Assembly: GCF_002933815.1 (NCBI RefSeq)
Contig: NZ_BEYR01000001.1
Location: 1,530,691 to 1,594,690 of the forward strand
DNA from: Sphingobacterium sp. HMA12
GTDB taxonomy: Bacteria > Bacteroidota > Bacteroidia > Sphingobacteriales > Sphingobacteriaceae
Length of the DNA stretch: 64,000 nt
Direction of reading: 5' to 3'
Shown here: in pieces, positions 26,881 through 35,604 of the stretch
Layout: each line of letters begins with the position of its first letter
Numbering within the stretch: the stretch's first letter is position 1
The notes under the pieces: model-generated
Told to the model about the DNA's origin: nothing
Seen by the model: the letters and a program-made list of their open reading frames with translations, nothing else
Databases searched by the model: none
Translations under genes and position numbers: made by a program

Positions 26881-28266
26881 ATGAAAAAAACATTCTTATC
26901 ATTCGCAGTTTTGATGGCTGCCAGCACGGTATCTCTCGCACAGATCAATAAAGCGTTTAAAATCGATTACGCCATTGTTTTTACAAACGCTAATCAGGGC
27001 ACCGAGCAGGGAGCTCCGGTCTCCCTGTATGAAGCCTATGTCAGTAATGACAAGATAAAAGTAGTCTCCTCAGCCGATGGACAGGAATCTATTTTTCTGG
27101 CTAAAAAGAATGAAGATAAGTCGACCATACTCTATCCGTCCTTATCGAAATACACGGTACACGAAGAAGAAGCAACTTCCTTCTCGATCAAATTGGTTCC
27201 GGGCCAAACTAAAAATATCGCCGGTTACCCTTGCAAATTAGCGCAGATCGAACTCCCTAATATAGAAGATATCGAAGGAAATACCGCCTTATCCATCTGG
27301 TATAGTGAGAAACTGCCAGTTATCTATTGGGAAGGTTTTGATATTTTCAAAAAAATTCCGGGCGGCGTTTTACAGGTAACCACACCGCTGGGCGTAGATA
27401 TTGTGGCCCAAAGTGTAGCGAACAGCCAGCTGAATGACATCGATTTTATCGTTCCCGAAGACTATGACCAAGTAGATTCCATCTACAGCGAAGAACAGGA
27501 GGGTGAAGAAAATAATCAAATGGCCGAAAATCTATACTTATTTGAAGATAGTACTTCTGGTCTTATGGGACTCCAGGATGATGCCCAACAAATCGTTGTA
27601 CCAGCACAATACCATTACATTACGCCATTTGTCGGTGAAGTAAGCGTTGTTCAGTTTAAAAACGAGAAATATGGTGCAATCAATCTTACGGGAAAAACCG
27701 TGATCCCTTTTCAATACGATTATTTAAGCTATGACGATAATTCGGAGCAGTTTCTATTTGGAACAAATGAAAAATATGGTATACTGGACAAAGCAGGTAA
27801 AGTACTTATCCCGGCCAATTATGATATGATTTCATTTATCAATGGCGCTTACGCCGTTTTCCAGCAGAATGAAAAATACGGGATCTTGAATCAGGCCGGA
27901 AAAACCGTTGTACCGGCAAGCTATAGCTTCATCTCGGAGAATAATGGCACACATTTCATTTGTGTCGAAAATGACAAATACAGTCTGGTTGACATAAAAA
28001 CAAATAAGATCCTCACGCCAGCCTATGATTTTATTTCAATAACCGAAGAACCGAATCTTTTCCTTTCGAGTAAAGACGGCAAATACGGTTATTTGAATGG
28101 TCTGGGAAAAATTGCAATTCCTTTTATCTACAGCGGCGCAACCTCTTTCAGCGATGGTGTTGCATCCGTCACAAAAGAAGGATCTGATGATGTTATACTA
28201 ATCAATACAAAAGGTGAACCGGTCGAATTGGACGCTGCTGCCGAAGCTGTCGCGGAGGAAATCTAA
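26881..28266 (+). CDS. Secreted WG-repeat protein
   Basis: The 461-residue protein has a Sec signal peptide (MKKTFLSFAVLMAASTVSLA), an N-terminal domain of about 200 residues resembling GLPGLI/DUF4412-like secreted domains (KTKNIAGYPCKLAQIEL-type segment), an acidic linker (EEQEGEENNQ), and then at least five WG/KWG repeats. The repeat reads like NEKYGILDKAGKVLIPANYD and forms beta-propeller-like or solenoid units. WG repeats are abundant in Bacteroidota surface or periplasmic proteins and probably mediate protein binding. No catalytic residues are apparent. The gene is monocistronic with a strong terminator. Confidence 0.8.
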   Translation: MKKTFLSFAVLMAASTVSLAQINKAFKIDYAIVFTNANQGTEQGAPVSLYEAYVSNDKIKVVSSADGQESIFLAKKNEDKSTILYPSLSKYTVHEEEATSFSIKLVPGQTKNIAGYPCKLAQIELPNIEDIEGNTALSIWYSEKLPVIYWEGFDIFKKIPGGVLQVTTPLGVDIVAQSVANSQLNDIDFIVPEDYDQVDSIYSEEQEGEENNQMAENLYLFEDSTSGLMGLQDDAQQIVVPAQYHYITPFVGEVSVVQFKNEKYGAINLTGKTVIPFQYDYLSYDDNSEQFLFGTNEKYGILDKAGKVLIPANYDMISFINGAYAVFQQNEKYGILNQAGKTVVPASYSFISENNGTHFICVENDKYSLVDIKTNKILTPAYDFISITEEPNLFLSSKDGKYGYLNGLGKIAIPFIYSGATSFSDGVASVTKEGSDDVILINTKGEPVELDAAAEAVAEEI

Positions 28267-28279
28267 TTCATACAAATTT

Positions 28280-28327
28280 TTTATAAAATAAAAGCTAGTA
28301 ATCACTTACTAGCTTTTATTTTATAAA
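28280..28327. terminator. Bidirectional terminator, 22-bp perfect stem
   Basis: Arms 28280-28301 and 28306-28327 are perfectly complementary with a four-base loop (TCAC). They lie between the convergent WG-repeat and DUF808 genes. Confidence 0.93.
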
Positions 28328-28342
28328 CTATTTATTCAGTAA

Positions 28343-29227
28343 TTATATCGCGCTTGCGGTCTTCTTTTTGCCAAAAATTTTCTTTCCTATGGTAAAAAGT
28401 AACACCGCAATAATGCCTCCCCCAAGTCCAAACAAAAGCTCCTTAACTATACCCGGAAAATCCGGCAAGGCGTGATGTAGGAAATCTATATAATGGGTAA
28501 AAATACCACCCGAAACCAAAATTAAGGCAATGGTACCCACCACGGCCAGCAATTTGATAATAACAGGGAGGGCACGCACCAGCAATTTGCCCAAACTGGC
28601 CAGTGGTCCTTTTTCTTTTGCATTCCTGATCAATTTATAACCCGCATCATCCATCCGAACAATTAATGCAACGATACCGTAGACCCCTACAGTAGCAAGA
28701 AGAGCGACTACACAAACGGTAATAATCTGTAAGGTTAGACTTTTATCCAATACTGTTCCCAAAGCAATAATCACGATTTCCACAGAAAGGATGAAATCCG
28801 TTGTGATCGCTGCTTTAACTTTGGACTTTTCGGCTTCCATATTGTTTTCTTCGATCACCTCTTCAACCTTGGTCTCACCTGCCTTATGTTTACGGTGAAA
28901 TAAATATTCGATAATCTTTTCAACCCCTTCAAAAGCCAGATAAAATCCACCTAAAATCAAAATGTATTTGATCGCGATCGGAAAAAAGACATTCAATACC
29001 AAAGCTATCGGAACGATAATCAGTTTATTGATGAGTGAACCTTTGGTAATCGCCCACAGAACAGGCAATTCCCTCGATGCCAAAAAACCAGTTGCCTTTT
29101 CCGCATTCACGGCCAAATCATCACCCAAAATTCCTACTGTTTTCTTGGTTGCGATCTTACTAGCAACGGCAACATCATCCATTAAAGCTGCAATATCATC
29201 TAAGATTGCAAATATTCCTGAAGCCAT
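28343..29227 (-). CDS. DUF808 (YedI-like) inner-membrane protein
   Basis: The 294-residue protein begins MASGIFAILDDIAALMDDVA and continues with KKTVGILGDDLAVNAEKATG, the signature of DUF808/YedI. About six or seven hydrophobic segments follow, with a charged loop (HRKHKAGETKVEEVIEENN) in the middle. YedI is an inner-membrane protein of unknown role. The gene is monocistronic; it is convergent with the WG-repeat gene and divergent from the DUF4256 gene. Confidence 0.9.
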   Translation of the reverse strand: MASGIFAILDDIAALMDDVAVASKIATKKTVGILGDDLAVNAEKATGFLASRELPVLWAITKGSLINKLIIVPIALVLNVFFPIAIKYILILGGFYLAFEGVEKIIEYLFHRKHKAGETKVEEVIEENNMEAEKSKVKAAITTDFILSVEIVIIALGTVLDKSLTLQIITVCVVALLATVGVYGIVALIVRMDDAGYKLIRNAKEKGPLASLGKLLVRALPVIIKLLAVVGTIALILVSGGIFTHYIDFLHHALPDFPGIVKELLFGLGGGIIAVLLFTIGKKIFGKKKTASAI

Positions 29228-29359
29228 ATTTTATTAAAATTTGAACGTAAAAATATAAATTTAATTCAATTCGCAACTATGTAATTTAGCTGAATCACAA
29301 GAAGCAGTAATAAACAGATCTATTTTAATTGTGTATTTTAGATACAAATTATACCAAAT

Positions 29360-29917
29360 ATGAAAAAATCACTTTCAGCGACCGAGCAAACTGCATTGTT
29401 AAATGTGCTTATGGCCAGATTTGAGGCTAACATGCAAAGACATCAGCAACTCGTTTGGGAACCGATACAGCAAAGAATCGAAGCAAACCCGGCCAAGGCC
29501 TGGAGTTTGCAGCAAATGGAATTGAGCGGTGGCGAACCTGATGTTATCGGCCTCGATCCAGTCAGCAATACTTATCTATTTGTCGATTGCGCAACAGAAA
29601 GCCCAAAAGGAAGAAGGAGTCTGTGCTTTGATCAAGCTGCACTGGATTCCAGAAAAGAAAATAAACCTGCGGGCAGTGCAGTAGAAATAGCCAAACAAAT
29701 GGGTGTCGAACTACTGACAGAAGAACAATATCGACAGCTGCAAACTTTGGGAGAATTTGATCTGAAAACATCAAGCTGGATACAAACACCTGCAGCCATC
29801 CGCCAACTCGGAGGTGCTCTATTTTGTGATCGGCGCTATAATCATGTTTTCACCTACCACAATGGCGCGATCTCCTATTATGCCGCACGTGGATTTAGAA
29901 CTATACTATACATTTAG
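29360..29917 (+). CDS. DUF4256 domain-containing protein
   Basis: The 185-residue soluble protein matches DUF4256: an N-terminal helix (EQTALLNVLMARFEANMQRH), then MELSGGEPDVIGLD, CATESPKGRRSLCFD and the C-terminal GALFCDRRYNHVFTYHNGA segment. No function is known. Several conserved charged and Cys residues are present but no recognised active site. It is followed after 44 bases by the DUF6265 gene in the same direction, so the two may be co-transcribed. Confidence 0.85.
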   Translation: MKKSLSATEQTALLNVLMARFEANMQRHQQLVWEPIQQRIEANPAKAWSLQQMELSGGEPDVIGLDPVSNTYLFVDCATESPKGRRSLCFDQAALDSRKENKPAGSAVEIAKQMGVELLTEEQYRQLQTLGEFDLKTSSWIQTPAAIRQLGGALFCDRRYNHVFTYHNGAISYYAARGFRTILYI

Positions 29918-29961
29918 GTAACAAAAACCAACAGCCTGTTATAAACTAAATTAATATAGAA

Positions 29962-30423
29962 ATGAAAAAATCAATAATCGTGTGGCTTAGTCTTTTCTGT
30001 ATCGTTTTGTCCAAGTCAGTATCCGCACAAAGCCCCTTTCCGACCTTTCTACAAGGCACCTGGAAAGTAGTTGGTAAAGACAGTTACGAGCACTGGGACC
30101 AGATCAGCGACAGTGAATTAAAGGGCATGTCCTATGCGATAAAAAATGGTCAGAAAATAATAAGTGAGTACCTGAAAATTAGAAAACAGGGCAATAAAAT
30201 TATCTATTCGGCACTAGTGATCGGTCAAAACAATGGAAAAGAAATAGATTTCGAATTAAGCTATCAGGACAGCACGTATTCGTTTAGCAATATTGCCCAC
30301 GATTTTCCCAAACACATACGCTATACCCGACTTGAAGGTGATCGTCTGCACATCTCAGTTGAGGGAAAATCCGGACAAGGACATACTTTTGATTTACATA
30401 AAGTAATACATGAATCACATTGA
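29962..30423 (+). CDS. DUF6265-like exported protein
   Basis: The 153-residue protein has a signal peptide (MKKSIIVWLSLFCIVLSKSVSA) followed by a small lipocalin-like beta-barrel. The opening PFPTFLQGTWKVVGKDSYEHW and the segment NIAHDFPKHIRYTRL are typical of DUF6265 and related calycin-like secreted proteins. A small-ligand-binding role is possible but not shown. It lies between the DUF4256 and GyrI-like genes. Confidence 0.75.
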   Translation: MKKSIIVWLSLFCIVLSKSVSAQSPFPTFLQGTWKVVGKDSYEHWDQISDSELKGMSYAIKNGQKIISEYLKIRKQGNKIIYSALVIGQNNGKEIDFELSYQDSTYSFSNIAHDFPKHIRYTRLEGDRLHISVEGKSGQGHTFDLHKVIHESH

Positions 30424-30495
30424 CTTAAAGCTTCAGGAACAATAATTTTTTATTTCAGTGATTCCTAATGACAGACAGTTGTCAGTTGGCGGATC

Positions 30496-30503
30496 TATTT
30501 TTG
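30496..30503 (+). promoter_or_regulatory. Candidate -7 element for the GyrI-like gene
   Basis: TATTTTTG fits TAnnTTTG and lies 18 bases before the ATG at 30521. It lies downstream of the alternative start at 30458 and so favours the later one. No -33 match at 19 bases. Confidence 0.45.
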
Positions 30504-30520
30504 GAGAAAATATAAAACGC

Positions 30521-30979
30521 ATGAAAAACAGATCTATTCCTTCTTTTAATATTATTGGAATTGCGATACGCACAAGCAATCAGAACAGTCAGGCCGCCAA
30601 AGATATTCCGGATCTCTGGGCTCGATTTTTTGAAAATGATATCATGAACCGGATTCCAAACAAAGTTTCCAATGAGCTCTATTGTGTTTATACCGAGTAT
30701 GAAAAGGATCACACCCTACCCTACACCACTTTGCTGGGCTGCAAGGTTGCCCACCTCGATGATGTTCCGGATGACATGGACGGCATACGCATTGAGGAAA
30801 ATGTCTACTATCATGTCGAAGCTAAAGGGAATCTGGAAGCGGGCATTGTTTACGACGCATGGCTGAACATTTGGGAAGCCGATCTCCCGCGCGCATTTTC
30901 AGCAGATTTTGAAGTTTATGGAGAAAAGGCACAAAATCCCGAACAAGCTAAAGTCGATATTTTCATCGCGCTCCAATAA
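30521..30979 (+). CDS. GyrI-like / AraC effector-binding domain protein
   Basis: The 152-residue protein is a stand-alone GyrI-like small-molecule-binding domain (the SHS2-type fold used in BmrR/Rob effector domains). The pattern is visible in SFNIIGIAIRTSNQN, then DIPDLWARFFENDI, YCVYTEYEKDH and the C-terminal WEADLPRAFSADFEVYG. No DNA-binding domain is attached. Such proteins bind or hydrolyse toxic small molecules. I start at the ATG at 30521, which begins the domain and lies just behind a -7 element. Confidence 0.82.
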   Translation: MKNRSIPSFNIIGIAIRTSNQNSQAAKDIPDLWARFFENDIMNRIPNKVSNELYCVYTEYEKDHTLPYTTLLGCKVAHLDDVPDDMDGIRIEENVYYHVEAKGNLEAGIVYDAWLNIWEADLPRAFSADFEVYGEKAQNPEQAKVDIFIALQ

Positions 30980-31117
30980 GCAAAATAACTGAATAGCACC
31001 CATCGGGGCGATAACAGCTCAATTTGTTAAACCCTGACAACATGAACGGCTCTGTCAGCCAATGTAACAATAGGTATGTCGGAGCCGCCTTGCTTTTATT
31101 TTCGCCAAAATATCTTT

Positions 31118-31125
31118 TACCTTTG
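31118..31125 (+). promoter_or_regulatory. -7 element fixing the ClC start
   Basis: TACCTTTG lies inside the longer frame that begins at 31076 and 23 bases before the ATG at 31148, so the gene starts at 31148. Confidence 0.7.
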
Positions 31126-31147
31126 TGCCGATTTAAAGCAAAACAAT

Positions 31148-32434
31148 ATGCAGGGCACCACCACACATCGCAGGAAAATTGTTCGATATAGCTACCTTAA
31201 ATTAACTGGAAGCTCAGTTATTGTGAGCGTGATCTGTTGCTTGTTGGCCTATAGCCTCAAACATATCACGGGCTACATTCAGGAAAGTATAGCGGAGCGC
31301 GTTGTACACCTAGATCGCCGACTATTTATCATCTTGCCCAGCATAGGCATCACAGCAATATATTTCCTCCGGAAATATGCTTTTCAAAATAGAAAAAATA
31401 AAGGGATCAAGGAGATTTACACGACACTCGAGACACGAAAAGATCATTTACCTTTTTTTAAAATTCCATCCCATTATATCAATGGCTTTTTGACCGTTAT
31501 TTTCGGTGGATCAACAGGGATTGAAGTCTCAACGGTGGTCGCAACAGCAACGGTAGGTAATCAGGCCTATAAACGCCTCCATCCCGCCTGGGCCTATAAG
31601 ACCGAACTGATCTGCGCCGGTGTTATCGCCGGAGTGACCTTATTGTTTGGCAGCGCATTGGGCGGCCTATTATTTGCCTTTGAAGTTATTTCCAGAAAAT
31701 ACAACAAAACACTAATGATAAGTGGTATCAGTTCAATGCTTGTTGCTTCTTTATTTGTTTACTGTATGGATGCGGCTCCCTTGTTTCACTTCGCGGCAAA
31801 GCAATGGCAATGGCAGGCAATTCCTTATATTATTATCCTGGCATTAATAGCCGGTTTATTGGCGCTGTATTTCACTAAAATTGTGATCTATGCAAAATCG
31901 TTCTTTGCTGGAATAAAGAATAATTTTATTCGGGTCAATTTGGGAGCGCTCAGTGTGGGCCTGCTGATATTCTTTCTACCGCTATTGTATGGTGATAGTT
32001 ATCATGGTCTTGGAGAAATCCTGGAAAGTAGTTTGCATGGATCGGTCAATTGGCTATATGTACTCCCATTGCTTTTGTTGGTGCTGTTAAAACCTTTGGC
32101 GGCGGCGCTTACCTTGGGCGCTGGCGGTGATGGTGGCGTCTTCGCACCAAGTATTGTAACGGGTGCACTCTTCGGCGTGTTTTTTGCACAGATTTGCAAC
32201 CATTATCTCGGCACCCAGCTCATTGTCATTAATTTCGCGTTATTTGGCGCAGCTGCTATGCTTTCGGCAGCCATCCATGCTCCTTTTACAGCAATTTTTA
32301 TCGTTGCAAGTATCGTTCCTTCAGGTTATATACTATTCGCACCGTTGCTGCTGTCCAGTCTTGTCTCTAAATTGCTTGCCAAAAAGATCTACCCTTATAA
32401 TGTGTACACCTATAAAGAAGTCGCCCATAGTTAA
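31148..32434 (+). CDS. ClC-type chloride channel/transporter
   Basis: The 428-residue membrane protein belongs to the ClC family. It shows the selectivity-filter regions GGSTGIEVSTV (the usual GxEGP position reads GIEVS), GSALGGLLFAFEV and AGGDGGVFAPSIVTGALFG, within about ten to twelve hydrophobic helices. No C-terminal CBS domains are present. In prokaryotes such proteins are usually chloride/proton antiporters. The GIEVS variant replaces the usual Gly and Pro around the gating-glutamate position while Glu is kept. The start at 31148 is set by an internal -7 element. Confidence 0.88.
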   Translation: MQGTTTHRRKIVRYSYLKLTGSSVIVSVICCLLAYSLKHITGYIQESIAERVVHLDRRLFIILPSIGITAIYFLRKYAFQNRKNKGIKEIYTTLETRKDHLPFFKIPSHYINGFLTVIFGGSTGIEVSTVVATATVGNQAYKRLHPAWAYKTELICAGVIAGVTLLFGSALGGLLFAFEVISRKYNKTLMISGISSMLVASLFVYCMDAAPLFHFAAKQWQWQAIPYIIILALIAGLLALYFTKIVIYAKSFFAGIKNNFIRVNLGALSVGLLIFFLPLLYGDSYHGLGEILESSLHGSVNWLYVLPLLLLVLLKPLAAALTLGAGGDGGVFAPSIVTGALFGVFFAQICNHYLGTQLIVINFALFGAAAMLSAAIHAPFTAIFIVASIVPSGYILFAPLLLSSLVSKLLAKKIYPYNVYTYKEVAHS

Positions 32435-32460
32435 CAGCTTGTTTGCTTTTATACAAGCTG
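32435..32460. terminator. Weak hairpin between clc and rtcB
   Basis: A 7-bp perfect inverted repeat (32435-32441 with 32454-32460) has a T-rich loop. It follows the ClC stop directly but lacks a T-run. Confidence 0.35.
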
Positions 32461-32540
32461 CCAACACGAGGAATTCATAAGACCTGTCTGAAAGGCCAGA
32501 ATGGATCACACAATTAAAAAAACAAAAAAGCAGTTCCATG

Positions 32541-33962
32541 TTAGTCCTCACGGCTACCATCGTCTGCCATGCGAACAATCTTTGGTGAGAACTTAGCCAC
32601 AATATCCACCAATTCCTCTTGGGAGGCCATGACAGTATGAATGTCTTTGTATGCCATAGGCGCTTCATCCATTCCCGCCCCTAACAACGTAATTCCCTGA
32701 TCAGTCAGTATATTTTTCAGTTCAACGGACGAAAGCGTTTTGATCGCCTGCGTACGGCTCATTAAACGCCCCGCACCATGGGAAGCCGATTGAATCGCCG
32801 CCATCTCACCCTTTCCGCGAACCAAAAAACCCGGAGTCGCCATGGAGCCCGGAATAATCCCCAAGACTCCTTTGGCCGCAGGAGTAGCGCCTTTTCGGTG
32901 TACTATAACCTCTCGGTCATTCCAGCGTTCTTTCCAAGCAAAATTATGATGGTTTTCAATTTTCGCCAGCAGCTCGGCACCCAAAGCAGTTTTTATCTTT
33001 TCATGGATAACTTCGTGACAGGCAGAAGCGTAATCACCCGCTAAATTCATTGCCAACCAATACTCCTGTCCTTCCATTGTATCTAAGTCCAGATAAGCCA
33101 GATGCTGCGCTTGATAAGGCAGCTTACATAAAGACTTAGCCAATTTGGTATAGTGAGCAGCCACGGTGGCCCCCAATCCTCGGGATCCAGAATGTGTTAG
33201 CAAGCCCAAGTAAATTCCTTTCTCAATATCCAGTACTTCATCCTTTTCATTGAATTCCACCATCCCAAATTCCACAAAGTGGTTGCCGCCCCCCGAAGAA
33301 CCTAACTGCGTCCATGCTTTATCTTTTAACGATGCAAGCAGATTATTCTCCGAAAACAAGGAGTTTTCCAACACTGCGTGCTCCACGCGTTCGTGTTTCA
33401 GATACCCATTACCGGCGCCAAATCGCGTATGTTTCAGGATAGTTTCCTTTAATGTATCGGTATGTGTGTCCAAAAGGGATGCTGGCAGATCAAATATGGA
33501 CAAAGCCATTCGACAACCAATATCAACCCCTACGCCATACGGGATCACCGCATTATTGGTCGCCAGTACACCGCCTATCGGAAGGCCATAACCTTGATGC
33601 GCATCCGGCATTAATGCACCGGCAACGGTCACAGGAAGCTTCATCGCCACGTTCATCTGCTCCTTGGCCCCCGCTTCAATTTCAGACTCCCCATAAATGG
33701 TATATCCCATGGGATTTTCATTTAGGGCAATCAGGAAGGCATCTACTGTATCCTGGCCTAATATGGCATGCGCCAGTACACTGAACACCGTATCCTCCAC
33801 ATATGCGGATGGATTTTCCAGCACAGCTTTAAATTTGTCCAACATTTCCGTTTTGGTCAAACCGTGTCGCTTGCTATTGATTTTCAACGCAGCACCCAAT
33901 GTATGATTTTCTTTATATCCCAATGCAATCAGATCATTGCCGTTGATTCTTTTATTTTCCAT
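32541..33962 (-). CDS. rtcB: RtcB-family RNA ligase
   Basis: The 473-residue protein is an RtcB ligase, which joins 2',3'-cyclic phosphate (via 3'-phosphate) ends to 5'-OH RNA ends using GTP and Mn. Family motifs are all present: GVGVDIGCRMALS with the metal-binding Cys, GSSGGGNHFVEFG, the HSGSRGLG loop, GIIPGSMATPGFLVRG and SASHGAGRLMSRTQA with the guanylylated His. The C-terminus ends KIVRMADDGSRED. It lies 114 bases downstream of the slipin-like gene on the same strand. No RtcA, archease or RtcR is in the window. The genomic partner here is an SPFH protein and a structured RNA region, not rtcA. Confidence 0.95.
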   Translation of the reverse strand: MENKRINGNDLIALGYKENHTLGAALKINSKRHGLTKTEMLDKFKAVLENPSAYVEDTVFSVLAHAILGQDTVDAFLIALNENPMGYTIYGESEIEAGAKEQMNVAMKLPVTVAGALMPDAHQGYGLPIGGVLATNNAVIPYGVGVDIGCRMALSIFDLPASLLDTHTDTLKETILKHTRFGAGNGYLKHERVEHAVLENSLFSENNLLASLKDKAWTQLGSSGGGNHFVEFGMVEFNEKDEVLDIEKGIYLGLLTHSGSRGLGATVAAHYTKLAKSLCKLPYQAQHLAYLDLDTMEGQEYWLAMNLAGDYASACHEVIHEKIKTALGAELLAKIENHHNFAWKERWNDREVIVHRKGATPAAKGVLGIIPGSMATPGFLVRGKGEMAAIQSASHGAGRLMSRTQAIKTLSSVELKNILTDQGITLLGAGMDEAPMAYKDIHTVMASQEELVDIVAKFSPKIVRMADDGSRED

Positions 33963-34076
33963 TTTTTATCTTTTTGTTATTGAGGGGAATTAACCGAATT
34001 CCAAACAGGTGGCAATACCTCTTTACAATTGCCACCTGCACCTCTTTTTTCCAATTTTATATCCTTTCTATGCTCG

Positions 34077-35171
34077 TTATTTCACAAACAATTGCTTTAA
34101 CTGATCGACAATCTGTCCATTTCCTGAAACAGATATGCTATTGATCTTTTCGGCGATTTTTTCTACATATTCCATTTCTTTCAATTTAAACAACATGTTG
34201 TTCTCCTCCATAAGTTTCGCCGTGTTGAGCAAACTTCTTGTGGAAGCGGTTTCTTCACGCCGCATAATAATATTTGCCTGTGCCCGTTTTTCTGCGATCA
34301 GCACCTGATTCATAATATCACGGACATCTCCGGGAAGAATAATGTCTTTGACACCGCAAGTTAATAAGCGTAGTCCCAGTCCGGCGATATAAGCAGTGGT
34401 ATTTTCTAAAATATAGCTGCTGATCTCGGTCTTCTTCTCCATCAGTTCGTCCAAAGTCATCTGCCCGATATAGGTACGCAGATTTAACTGCATCACCGCA
34501 TACAATTGCTTCTCGTATTCTCTATGATCCAACAGCGCTTTCACGATATCCACGATTTGATATTGTAAAGTGAAATTGACTCGTATCTGTGCTTTGTCCC
34601 GCGATAGAATCTCCTGTCCGACCACATCCAAGGTCAACACACGTATATCCGCTTTTGAAACTGCGATTGTTTTTGCATTCTTCCACCAAAAATATGTTCC
34701 TGGATTTAAAATTTCCGTAAACACACCATCAACAAAAAGTAAGCCTTTCTCATTTGGTTCCACTTTATATTGGCGGATATAGTAAGCCAAAGTTTGCTTT
34801 TCAAACAATTGACGGTTGACAGAAGCCGGTATTTCGATTTCCGAAATATCCTCCAATTGAAATTTACGCAACTGTAGACCTTTCCAGAATACATGTCTAC
34901 CTGCCGCCAAGGTCTTCTCAAAATTATTGTTTAAGAAAACGAGCGCAATGGCGGTATCCTCCACTTCAACAATGTCAACCAATTCACGAAAGCCCTCCAG
35001 CAGTAAGAGCACATCAATGTTGTGGTTGGACGGAAATGAATGTGCCCTATTGTATAGCTCCAGTTTTTCGCCGAAACCCAACCAGTATTTACCGGTTTCC
35101 AATACGCGGATGACTTGGTTATTCTTAACCACCAATCCAATTTCATTGCCATTTACTTGTACTCTTTTCAT
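34077..35171 (-). CDS. SPFH/band-7 (slipin-like) protein lacking a membrane anchor
   Basis: The 364-residue protein contains one SPFH/band-7 domain (about residues 165-305: SKADIRVLTLDVVGQEILSR, then IRVNFTLQYQIVD, MTLDELMEKKTEIS and LGLRLLTCGVKDIILP) and a C-terminal helical oligomerisation region rich in charged heptads. Unlike typical slipins it has no N-terminal transmembrane helix. The first 170 residues instead look like three copies of a short beta unit: EIGLVVKNNQVIRVLETGKY, then AIALVFLNNNFEKTLAAGRH, then KGLLFVDGVFTEILNPGTY. It probably assembles into rings or scaffolds. Gene order (structured RNA, slipin, rtcB) suggests a role in localising RNA repair, which is inference. Confidence 0.85.
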   Translation of the reverse strand: MKRVQVNGNEIGLVVKNNQVIRVLETGKYWLGFGEKLELYNRAHSFPSNHNIDVLLLLEGFRELVDIVEVEDTAIALVFLNNNFEKTLAAGRHVFWKGLQLRKFQLEDISEIEIPASVNRQLFEKQTLAYYIRQYKVEPNEKGLLFVDGVFTEILNPGTYFWWKNAKTIAVSKADIRVLTLDVVGQEILSRDKAQIRVNFTLQYQIVDIVKALLDHREYEKQLYAVMQLNLRTYIGQMTLDELMEKKTEISSYILENTTAYIAGLGLRLLTCGVKDIILPGDVRDIMNQVLIAEKRAQANIIMRREETASTRSLLNTAKLMEENNMLFKLKEMEYVEKIAEKINSISVSGNGQIVDQLKQLFVK

Positions 35172-35240
35172 ACTATCTTTTGTTTTATACTATTATCTAA
35201 TGAAAAACCTGCTATTATTTGTCCATCAATGCAGGGCGGA

Positions 35241-35330
35241 ATCAAAAAGAGCCCATACAGACCTTTACACTTAGAAACTTCAAGACAGCTAGCACCGCGA
35301 GCTGCTATCCCCTCTTCCTGTATCGGCTCT
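35241..35330 (-). terminator. Terminator-like hairpin at the end of the structured RNA region
   Basis: Arms 35248-35260 and 35318-35330 pair over 13 positions with a single G/G mismatch. They enclose a smaller hairpin (35286-35290 with 35300-35304), and on the minus strand the stem is followed by five T. It lies 70 bases ahead of the slipin start, so it could end a separate RNA or attenuate the operon. Confidence 0.55.
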
Positions 35331-35460
35331 GTTTGAGATGTTCCCGATCGCAGGCCCTTCACCAACTGTCCCGAAGAGAAACAAAGCGCTCTCCAAGACC
35401 AGACAAATTATAGCAAGCTTTAATTAACTGACCTTTCTAAAGAAGGTTAACTTTCAAATC

Positions 35461-35540
35461 CAGAACCTAAATTCTGTGCAATACCCTTATGCTATTCCAT
35501 CCGAAAATGGAAGTGGGATTCGAACCCACACGATACAAAC
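35461..35540 (-). ncRNA. tRNA-like module B (circularly permuted)
   Basis: Reading the minus strand: a T-arm of five perfect pairs with loop UUCGAAU (35529-35513); a seven-pair acceptor-like stem capped by UUCG (35512-35495; one terminal G-U pair); UA (positions 8 and 9 of a tRNA); and a D-arm with loop AAGGGUA (35492-35478; three of four pairs). A single A comes next. The following CAGA can pair with UUUG ahead of the T-arm as an anticodon-like stem, or fold locally as a 5-bp hairpin (35461-35476). There is no usable anticodon and no free acceptor end. Confidence 0.75.
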
Positions 35541-35544
35541 AAAG

Positions 35545-35604
35545 GCCATGCTCTACCCTTGAGCTACCCCTTTCGAGGGAAGGATTCGAACCTTCATCCC
35601 TGGC
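35545..35604 (-). ncRNA. tRNA-like module A (circularly permuted)
   Basis: Minus-strand order is: GCCA (35604-35601); five unpaired bases like a tRNA variable loop; a T-arm of five perfect pairs with loop UUCGAAU (35595-35579); a four-pair acceptor-like stem capped by a GAAA tetraloop (35578-35567); UA; a D-arm of four perfect pairs with loop AAGGGUA (35564-35550); one A; then UGGC (35548-35545), which pairs with the opening GCCA. All tRNA spacings (two bases at 8-9, one at 26, five in the variable loop) are canonical. The chain ends at the anticodon stem instead of the acceptor. Confidence 0.82.

Noticed and set aside
35461..35604. A normal tRNA gene, a tRNA pseudogene or a permuted (two-piece) tmRNA
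   Set aside because: The T-arm precedes the D-arm, both acceptors are closed by tetraloops, and neither module has an anticodon. No tag-peptide frame is visible, and a decayed tRNA would not keep permuted order twice.
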